Assembly: GCA_021808985.1 (NCBI GenBank)
Contig: JAKBAQ010000173.1
Coordinates: 1-6,017 of the forward strand
Origin: Pseudomonadota bacterium
GTDB taxonomy: Bacteria > Pseudomonadota > Alphaproteobacteria > Acetobacterales > Acetobacteraceae
DNA length: 6,017 nucleotides
Direction of reading: 5' to 3'
The translations under genes were made by a program, and so were the position numbers. This document shows positions 1 to 6,017 of the stretch, one piece after another (the first letter of the stretch is position 1; each line of letters starts with the position of its first letter). Under the pieces are notes generated by a model. The model saw only the letters and a list, made by a program, of their open reading frames with translations. It had not been told where the DNA came from and searched no databases.

Positions 1-1
1 T

Positions 2-172
2 GACGACTGGCTCCAAAACGCCCCCCTCACCGAAGGCTCCTGGTGGACCGCCTGGACCGCCTGGCTCGACGCACGCTCCACCCCGCCCGCGCCGCCGCCG
101 CCAATGGGCAACGCAAAGGCCGGATACAAATGCCTGGAGCCGGCGCCAGGCCAATATATTCTGCAAAGGTAG
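2..172 (+). CDS. phaC: Poly(3-hydroxyalkanoate) synthase, C-terminal end (5' partial)
   Basis: Reading from base 2 gives 56 codons and a TAG stop at 170-172; the start lies outside the window. The fragment begins DDWLQNAPLTEGSWWTAW, then WLDARS, a proline run, and ends LEPAPGQYILQR. The pattern (D)xWL..AP...GSWW..W..WL..RS - Pro-rich linker - LE.APG.Y(V/I)..R is how class I PHA synthases (PhaC) end. The family polymerises (R)-3-hydroxyacyl-CoA into polyester on the surface of cytoplasmic storage granules. The catalytic Cys, Asp and His lie upstream and cannot be checked here. The call rests on recognising this tail, not on a search. The next gene starts 8 bases after the stop on the same strand, which suggests co-transcription. 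Confidence 0.87.
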   Translation, partial: DDWLQNAPLTEGSWWTAWTAWLDARSTPPAPPPPMGNAKAGYKCLEPAPGQYILQR

Positions 173-173
173 G
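165..173 (+). promoter_or_regulatory. Ribosome binding site for the alcohol dehydrogenase
   Basis: The purine-rich stretch AAAGGTAGG ends 7 bases before ATG 181 and overlaps the phaC stop codon. It supports 181 as the start, and it would allow translational coupling between phaC and the dehydrogenase. Confidence 0.55.
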
Positions 174-180
174 CGCCACC

Positions 181-1179
181 ATGCATGCCATGCTCATGCG
201 GCAACCCGGCGCGGCGCTTGAATGGACAAACCTGCCCGACCGCCAGCCCGGCTATGGCGAAATCAGGGTGAAAATCGGCGCCTGCGGCGTCTGCCGCACC
301 GATCTGCACGTGCTGGACGGCGAATTGCCGCACCCCAAGCTCCCCCTCATCCCCGGCCATGAAATCGTCGGGCGGATCGACGCCCTGGGCGAGGGCGTCG
401 AGGGCCTGCGCCTTGGCGAGCGCGTGGGCATACCCTGGCTCGGCCATACCTGCGGCGTCTGCCCCTATTGCACCGGCGGGCACGAGAATCTCTGTGACGA
501 TCCCCTCTTCACCGGCTACACGCGCGACGGCGGCTACGCCACCGCCTGCATCGCCGACGCGCATTACGCCTTCCCCCTCAGCGAATCCGGCAGCGACACG
601 TCGCTCGCCCCCCTGCTCTGCGCCGGGCTCATCGGCTGGCGCGCCCTGGTCATCGCCGGCAAAAGCAAAACCCTCGGCCTGTATGGCTTTGGCGCCGCCG
701 CCCACATCGTCGCCCAAATCGCCCGCTGGCAGGGGCGCGCGGTGTTCGCCTTCACCAAACCGGGCGACATCAAAGCCCAAGCCTTCGCCAGGCGCCTCGG
801 CGCCGTCTGGGCCGGCGGCTCTGACGAAGCCCCGCCCAAGCAGCTGGACGCTGCCATCATTTTCGCCCCCGCCGGCGCGCTCGTGCCCCTGGCCCTGCAA
901 GCCGTGCGCAAGGGCGGGCGCGTGGTCTGCGCCGGCATCCATATGAGCGACATCCCAACCTTCCCCTACCGGCTGCTCTGGGGCGAGCGGCAATTGCTCT
1001 CGGTGGCCAACCTCACCCGCCAGGACGGTGTGGATTTCCTGCGTCTGGCGCCCGAAATCGGCATCGTCACCCAAACCACCATCTACCCGCTGCGCCAAGC
1101 CAACCAGGCGCTGGATGACCTGCGCGCCGGGCGGCTGGAAGGTGCGGCCGTGCTGGTGCCCAGCCTGCTCCCGGCCTGA
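181..1179 (+). CDS. Zinc-binding alcohol dehydrogenase family protein (MDR superfamily)
   Basis: A 332-residue medium-chain dehydrogenase/reductase, probably a cytoplasmic NAD(P)-dependent enzyme interconverting alcohols and aldehydes; the substrate is unknown. Visible catalytic-zinc ligands are Cys38 in CGVCRTDLH, His60-Glu61 in PGHE, and Cys147 in LLCAG. The structural zinc site is complete: Cys91, Cys94, Cys97 and Cys105. The Rossmann turn is LGLYGFGAAAH (165-175). The protein resembles the subgroup I remember as adh_fam_2/AdhA-like, including its ending AAVLVP. I chose ATG 181 because the protein then begins MHAMLMRQPG, as relatives do, and an RBS precedes it. The frame is open upstream to base 43, but that part overlaps phaC and is not family-like. 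The short gap to phaC suggests an operon, so a role near PHA or hydroxyacid metabolism is possible but only inferred. Confidence 0.93.
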   Translation: MHAMLMRQPGAALEWTNLPDRQPGYGEIRVKIGACGVCRTDLHVLDGELPHPKLPLIPGHEIVGRIDALGEGVEGLRLGERVGIPWLGHTCGVCPYCTGGHENLCDDPLFTGYTRDGGYATACIADAHYAFPLSESGSDTSLAPLLCAGLIGWRALVIAGKSKTLGLYGFGAAAHIVAQIARWQGRAVFAFTKPGDIKAQAFARRLGAVWAGGSDEAPPKQLDAAIIFAPAGALVPLALQAVRKGGRVVCAGIHMSDIPTFPYRLLWGERQLLSVANLTRQDGVDFLRLAPEIGIVTQTTIYPLRQANQALDDLRAGRLEGAAVLVPSLLPA

Positions 1180-1187
1180 GGGCCCGC

Positions 1188-1219
1188 AAAAAAACGGCGC
1201 CCCTTTCGGAACGCCGTTT
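1188..1219 (-). terminator. Rho-independent terminator between adh and pnp, strongest for pnp
   Basis: Arms AAACGGCG (1192-1199) and CGCCGTTT (1212-1219) pair perfectly over 8 bp around a 12-base loop. Read on the - strand, the stem runs into seven T residues (complement of the A run 1188-1194), so it should end pnp transcription about 80 bases after its stop. It also lies 8 bases after the adh stop. On the + strand only three T's follow directly, then a TTTTT about 10 bases further on, so it may work in both directions but less well for adh. Confidence 0.8.
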
Positions 1220-1260
1220 CAAAACATCGTTTTTCCAGCCCGCATCCGCATGGCTGCCGC

Positions 1261-1281
1261 GCCAGGGGCAAAACCCCTGGC
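1261..1281. repeat. Perfect 8-bp hairpin in the pnp 3' region
   Basis: GCCAGGGG (1261-1268) and CCCCTGGC (1274-1281) are perfect inverted repeats around a CAAAA loop. The hairpin begins 17 bases after the pnp stop on the - strand. No T run follows on either strand, so it is not a standard terminator. It could protect the pnp mRNA 3' end or be one copy of a dispersed intergenic hairpin repeat; GC hairpins with this kind of loop are, from memory, common between genes in acetic-acid-bacteria relatives. Confidence 0.6.
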
Positions 1282-1298
1282 AATCAGAACAGCGGTCC

Positions 1299-3422
1299 TT
1301 ACTCAGCCATCTCGCGCTTGGAAATATCTTCCCCGCTCACCTGGTCAACCTGCTTCATCGAAAGCTTGACCTTCCCGCGATCATCAAACCCGATGACCTT
1401 AACCTTCACGCTATCCCCCTGCTTCACCACATCGGTGGTCTTCGCAACGCGGTTGGCGGCCAGTTCGGAAATATGCACCAGCCCATCCTTGGCGCCCAGG
1501 AAGTTCACGAAGGCGCCGAAATCGGCGGTCTTCACAACCTTGCCGTTATAGATCACGCCAACTTCCGGCTCGGCGATGATCCCGCGAATCTTGTCGATCG
1601 CCGCCTGGATCTTCTTGTCGTCGGAAGCGGCGACCTTCACCGCGCCATTATCATCGATATCGATCTTCGCCCCGGTCTGCTCGACGATCTCGCGGATCAC
1701 CTTGCCGCCCGTGCCGATAATGTCGCGGATCTTCTCCTTCGGCACCTGAATCGTCACGATCTTCGGCGCATTGGAGGAAACGCCCTCACGGCCGGAGGTC
1801 AGCGCCTTGGCCATTTCGCCCAGAATGTGCAAACGCCCACCCTTGGCCTGCTCCAGCGCGATCTTCATGATCTCAGGCGTGATGGAGGTGATCTTGATAT
1901 CCATCTGCAGCGAGGTCACGCCCGCTTCCGTCCCGGCCACCTTGAAATCCATGTCGCCGAGATGGTCCTCATCGCCCAGAATATCGGAGAGCACGGCAAA
2001 ACCGCGATCTTCCTTGATCAGGCCCATCGCGATCCCCGCCACCGGGCGCGCCAGCGGCACGCCCGCATCCATCAGCGCCAGCGAGGTGCCGCAAACGGTC
2101 GCCATCGAGGAGGAACCGTTGGATTCGGTAATCTCGGAGACAACGCGCAACGTATACGGAAACGCCTCCTTGCTCGGCAGCAGCGGATGCACCGCGCGCC
2201 AGGCCAGCTTGCCATGGCCGATCTCGCGGCGCCCAGGCGAGCCCATGCGCCCGGTCTCACCAACCGAGTAGGGCGGGAAGTTGTAATGCAGCATGAAATG
2301 CTCTTTGAACTCGCCTTCCACAGCGTCGACCAGCTGCTCATCCTGCGCGGTGCCCAGCGTGGCCACAACCAGCGCCTGGGTCTCGCCACGCGTGAACAGC
2401 GCCGAGCCATGGGTGCGCGGCAGCACGCCCACTTCCGCCAGAATCGGGCGCACGGTCTTGGTGTCACGGCCATCGATACGCAGGCCCGTGTCCAGAATAT
2501 TGTTGCGCACGATATCGGCTTCCAGCTCCTTGAACAGGCTCTTCGCCTTCTCGGCATCCAGCCCTTCCTCGGTCAGCAGCACGGCGGCGGCCTTCTTGGC
2601 GGCGGAAATCTTTTCCTGGCGCACCTGCTTCACGGTCTCGGTATAGGCATCGCGCAGCGGCTGGCGGGCCAGCGCATCAACGCGCGCGGCCAGCGTCTTG
2701 GTCTCTTCCGAAACCTCCGGCAGCGTCCACGGATCTTTCGCGGAATGCTCGGCCAGTTCGATAATCGCCTGGATCACCGGCTGGAACGCCTCATGCCCGA
2801 AGGTCACCGCCCCAAGCATGGCCTCCTCGGAAAGCTCGGAAGCCTCGGATTCCACCATCAGCACCCCCTCGACCGTACCGGCCAGCACCAGGTCGAGCTT
2901 GCTCGCCTCCCGCTCGGCGGTGGTGGGGTTCAGCACATACTGGCCATCGACATAGCCAATCCGCGCGGCGCCCACCGGGCCGAAGAACGGAATGCCCGAA
3001 ATGGTCAGCGCCGCGGAAGCCGCCACCAGCGCCAGCACATCGGGGTCGTTCTCAAGGTCATGGCTCAGCACGGTCACGATAACCTGCACCTCGTTCTTGA
3101 ACCCCTGCGGGAACAGCGGACGGATCGGCCGGTCGATCAACCGGGAGACCAGCGTCTCCTTCTCGGTCGGCCTGCCCTCACGCTTGAAGAACCCGCCCGG
3201 AATGCGCCCGGCGGCAAAGAATTTCTCCTGGTAATTCACGGTCAGCGGGAAGAAATCGATCCCCGGCTTGGGCGACTTTGCGCCAACAACCGTGGCCAGC
3301 ACCACGGTATCGCCATAGGAGGCAACCACCGCGCCATCAGCCTGGCGTGCGACCTTGCCGGTCTCCAGGATCAGCGTCTTGCCGCCCCACTCCATCTCTT
3401 TACGGAAATAACGATCAAACAT
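1299..3422 (-). CDS. pnp: Polyribonucleotide nucleotidyltransferase (PNPase)
   Basis: A 707-residue phosphorolytic 3'-5' exoribonuclease that degrades RNA to nucleoside diphosphates, works as a cytoplasmic trimer and often joins the degradosome. Domains in order: first RNase PH core (about 10-140, with FFKREGRPTEKET), helical linker (about 145-310), second RNase PH core (about 320-540), KH domain (about 553-615, GTGG loop 570-573), and S1 domain (about 620-690). Residues matching the E. coli active site fall at the same numbers: Arg398, Arg399, His403, Ser437-439, Asp486 and Asp492. Length is normal for the family, with a short tail ending SKREMAE. I chose ATG 3422 because MFDRYFRKEMEWGG is the usual start and GGAG lies 9 bases before it. 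A GTG at 3443 would add seven residues but puts that SD inside the gene. The next gene on this strand is gpt, not rpsO. Confidence 0.98.
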   Translation of the reverse strand: MFDRYFRKEMEWGGKTLILETGKVARQADGAVVASYGDTVVLATVVGAKSPKPGIDFFPLTVNYQEKFFAAGRIPGGFFKREGRPTEKETLVSRLIDRPIRPLFPQGFKNEVQVIVTVLSHDLENDPDVLALVAASAALTISGIPFFGPVGAARIGYVDGQYVLNPTTAEREASKLDLVLAGTVEGVLMVESEASELSEEAMLGAVTFGHEAFQPVIQAIIELAEHSAKDPWTLPEVSEETKTLAARVDALARQPLRDAYTETVKQVRQEKISAAKKAAAVLLTEEGLDAEKAKSLFKELEADIVRNNILDTGLRIDGRDTKTVRPILAEVGVLPRTHGSALFTRGETQALVVATLGTAQDEQLVDAVEGEFKEHFMLHYNFPPYSVGETGRMGSPGRREIGHGKLAWRAVHPLLPSKEAFPYTLRVVSEITESNGSSSMATVCGTSLALMDAGVPLARPVAGIAMGLIKEDRGFAVLSDILGDEDHLGDMDFKVAGTEAGVTSLQMDIKITSITPEIMKIALEQAKGGRLHILGEMAKALTSGREGVSSNAPKIVTIQVPKEKIRDIIGTGGKVIREIVEQTGAKIDIDDNGAVKVAASDDKKIQAAIDKIRGIIAEPEVGVIYNGKVVKTADFGAFVNFLGAKDGLVHISELAANRVAKTTDVVKQGDSVKVKVIGFDDRGKVKLSMKQVDQVSGEDISKREMAE

Positions 3423-3431
3423 TCTCAACAA

Positions 3432-3435
3432 CTCC
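3432..3435 (-). promoter_or_regulatory. Ribosome binding site of pnp
   Basis: GGAG on the - strand with 9 bases to ATG 3422. It decides against the in-frame GTG 3443. The same strand carries CCTCC at 3455-3459, with a CGG-CTTG-CCG mini-hairpin between, so this SD could be masked in the RNA. Confidence 0.65.
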
Positions 3436-3520
3436 ACAAACACGGCAAGCCGGGGGAGGAAATATCGAATGATGGCGCGTTCAACCGGTGGTTAAGCGGC
3501 GCCTCGGGCGGCATGGGTCT

Positions 3521-3553
3521 GGCTGTGAACGGCGCAAGCGCGGCGGCACAGCC
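3521..3553 (-). promoter_or_regulatory. Candidate pnp leader hairpin
   Basis: GGCTGTG (3521-3527) and CACAGCC (3547-3553) form a perfect 7-bp outer stem. Inside, GCG-CAAG-CGC (3532-3541; CTTG loop in the - strand RNA) forms an inner stem, with an internal loop between the two. It lies about 100 bases before the pnp start. In E. coli a leader stem-loop cut by RNase III lets PNPase repress its own mRNA; a similar role here is inferred from position and shape only. Confidence 0.4.
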
Positions 3554-3674
3554 ACGGACCATGTGGCCGGAAACGCCGCGGGCAAAAAACCGGCGGCGGC
3601 GCGGATCATCCGGATGGTTCCTGAAACCCCGTTCTGCCGCTAGTCTCAACAACATGCGCAAGGCCCCATGCCCC

Positions 3675-3704
3675 GCGCACGAACACGCCCCATGGCGTGT
3701 GCGC
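3675..3704. repeat. Bulged inverted repeat between gpt and pnp
   Basis: GCGCA (3675-3679) pairs with TGCGC (3700-3704), and CACGCC (3684-3689) pairs with GGCGTG (3694-3699) around a CCAT loop. CGAA is left as a one-sided bulge. This gives 11 base pairs in total. No T run follows on either strand, so it is not an intrinsic terminator. Function unknown. Confidence 0.4.
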
Positions 3705-3785
3705 TGCTCTTACCGGAGTTTCGTCCCCAAGGCTAGCGCACGGCCCCATTGCGGTTGAGCCAACCTAAACCGGAAGACATTTGCG

Positions 3786-3814
3786 CAAACAAACCCAAAC
3801 CGGGCTTGCGCCCG
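3786..3814 (-). terminator. Weak candidate terminator after gpt
   Basis: On the - strand, CGGGC-GCAA-GCCCG (3814-3801) forms a 5-bp stem capped by a GNRA loop, 7 bases after the gpt stop. It is followed by the interrupted T-rich run GTTTGGGTTTGTTTG. The short stem and broken T run make termination partial at best. Confidence 0.4.
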
Positions 3815-3821
3815 CCCGCCG

Positions 3822-4295
3822 TCATGCCGGCCTGCGCGCCAGCGGCGCCACGAATTGCGGCTCTGTATCCCACGGAAAGAGAATCCAGGTATCCTGGCTC
3901 ACCTCGGTGATAAACGTATCCGCCATCGGCTTGCCGGCCTCCTTGGCATAAACCGTGGCCAGATGCGCCTTGGGCAGCAGCCCGCGCACCAGCTTCGCGG
4001 TGGTCCCGGAATCCACCAGATCGTCGACAATCAGCCACCCTTCCCCATCCCCGGCGGCGGCGGGCGGCTTGGTCACAACCGGCTCGCCCGGGTTTTCCTC
4101 ATTATAGGTCACAACCGAGACCGTCTCGATCAACCGGCACTCCAGCTCACGCGCGATAATCGCCGCCGGAATCAGCCCGCCGCGCGTAATGGCGACAATG
4201 CCCTTCCACGGCCCAAGCGAGTGCAACCGCCACGCCAGCGCCTTCGCGTCGCGGTGCAGCTGGTCCCAGGTAACAGTAAAATAATGTTTTGCCAT
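3822..4295 (-). CDS. gpt: Xanthine-guanine phosphoribosyltransferase
   Basis: A 157-residue type I phosphoribosyltransferase of purine salvage. It joins guanine, xanthine or hypoxanthine to PRPP, giving GMP, XMP or IMP. Visible landmarks: WKGIVAITRGG near residues 30-40; the PRPP loop LIVDDLVDSGTT at 88-99 with acidic residues Asp91, Asp92 and Asp95; and the purine-site segment DTWILFPWD at 135-143, matching the Trp-containing loop of E. coli Gpt. Length is close to the 152 residues of E. coli Gpt, and similarity runs from end to end. The start MAKHYFTVTWDQL matches relatives, yet the bases before ATG 4295 hold no clear Shine-Dalgarno sequence. The ftsH terminator lies 51 bases upstream, so the gene is probably transcribed separately. 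pnp follows after 399 bases. Confidence 0.96.
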   Translation of the reverse strand: MAKHYFTVTWDQLHRDAKALAWRLHSLGPWKGIVAITRGGLIPAAIIARELECRLIETVSVVTYNEENPGEPVVTKPPAAAGDGEGWLIVDDLVDSGTTAKLVRGLLPKAHLATVYAKEAGKPMADTFITEVSQDTWILFPWDTEPQFVAPLARRPA

Positions 4296-4303
4296 GCGCT
4301 GCC

Positions 4304-4331
4304 GATAAACAAGGGCCTGCGGATAAACAAG
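4304..4331 (-). repeat. Direct repeat before gpt, possible promoter or operator
   Basis: CTTGTTTATC occurs twice on the - strand, at 4331-4322 and 4313-4304, 18 bases apart, just before the gpt ATG (4295). TTGTTT (4330-4325), a 17-base spacer and TATCGG (4307-4302) would make a poor sigma-70-like promoter, 3 of 6 matches in each box, that starts transcription at about the ATG. The repeat itself is certain; its role is not. Confidence 0.4.
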
Positions 4332-4346
4332 CCCGCCCGGCCCCTC

Positions 4347-4382
4347 AAAACAAAAACGGCACGGGCGTTTCCCCCCATGCCG
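4347..4382 (-). terminator. Rho-independent terminator of ftsH
   Basis: On the - strand, CGGCATGGG (4382-4374) and CCCGTGCCG (4365-4357) form a 9-bp stem with one T-G wobble and an 8-base loop, followed directly by TTTTTGTTTT. It begins 13 bases after the ftsH stop and should separate ftsH from gpt. Confidence 0.85.
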
Positions 4383-4395
4383 CCCTCATTCAGCC

Positions 4396-6017
<1,622 letters not shown>

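Larger units (their letters stand above)
3423..3821 (-). other. Non-coding gap between gpt and pnp, including the probable pnp leader
   Basis: About 400 bases without a convincing gene. No tRNA, rpsO or known riboswitch core was recognised. Contents: a weak terminator-like hairpin just after gpt (3786-3814), palindromes TTTGCGCAAA (3780-3789) and CATCCGGATG (3607-3616), a bulged hairpin (3675-3704), and a leader hairpin (3521-3553). A - strand frame of 76 codons from ATG 3655 ends with TGA at 3425-3427, two bases before the pnp ATG. It is Arg/Pro-rich, about a third of its codons end in A or T (more than in the real genes here), and it matches nothing I know. The best - strand promoter guess is TTGAGA - 17 bases - TTTCAG near 3650-3622, which is too weak to call. 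Confidence 0.6.

Noticed and set aside
43..180. Longer N-terminus for the alcohol dehydrogenase
   Set aside because: The extra residues overlap the phaC tail in another frame, are Arg/Ala-rich and unlike the family. ATG 181 has an RBS and a family-like start.
3423..3443. GTG 3443 as the pnp start
   Set aside because: It would place the good SD GGAG inside the gene and add seven residues that PNPases lack.
3455..3495. Strong SD-like GGGGGAGG followed by ATG-ATG on the + strand
   Set aside because: The frame stops after eight codons, and no + strand gene follows that it could regulate. The purine run is the complement of the CCTCC in the pnp leader.
3540..3580. Passing likeness to the start of an HDV-like ribozyme on the - strand (GGCCACATGGTCC)
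   Set aside because: The nested double-pseudoknot pairings could not be built from the following bases, so the match is only a short chance string.
1473..3758. A 761-codon open frame on the + strand opposite pnp
   Set aside because: It is a shadow of pnp, left open because GC-rich codons on one strand rarely make stops on the other. Its product is rich in His, Arg, Gln and Gly with no recognisable domain, while the - strand encodes complete PNPase.

Overview
The window is a stretch of high-GC proteobacterial chromosome, most likely from an alphaproteobacterium. The FtsH, PNPase and Gpt proteins all look alphaproteobacterial. A PHA synthase end and the C-rich third codon positions also fit, for example, Acetobacteraceae/Rhodospirillales, but the family-level guess is weak and comes from general knowledge rather than a search. 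I see no insertion sequence, CRISPR array, tRNA, rRNA or phage gene. This looks like an ordinary housekeeping region, not an undescribed system.

Layout. On the + strand, bases 2-172 are the last 56 codons of a poly(3-hydroxyalkanoate) synthase (phaC). A zinc-binding MDR alcohol dehydrogenase (181-1179) follows 8 bases later and is probably in the same operon. These converge on three - strand genes, given here in their own reading direction: ftsH (6017-4396, 5' end outside the window), gpt (4295-3822) and pnp (3422-1299). The converging gap 1180-1298 holds a strong hairpin terminator and a second perfect hairpin. A near-textbook rho-independent terminator (4347-4382) separates ftsH from gpt, so gpt probably has its own promoter or depends on read-through. 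Between gpt and pnp lie about 400 bases with no convincing gene. They hold a weak terminator-like hairpin after gpt, several inverted repeats, and a hairpin about 100 bases before pnp that could belong to a regulated pnp leader.

Roles. FtsH is the membrane-anchored AAA+ zinc protease for quality control. Gpt salvages guanine, xanthine and hypoxanthine. PNPase is the 3'-5' phosphorolytic exoribonuclease of RNA turnover. PhaC polymerises hydroxyacyl-CoA into storage polyester, and the dehydrogenase beside it may act on a related alcohol or aldehyde, though its substrate is unknown. The - strand genes look like independently ended housekeeping units rather than one pathway. The points most worth a second look are the phaC-adh pairing, the absence of rpsO directly before pnp, the structured pnp leader, and the gpt start, which has no Shine-Dalgarno sequence but has a direct repeat just upstream.
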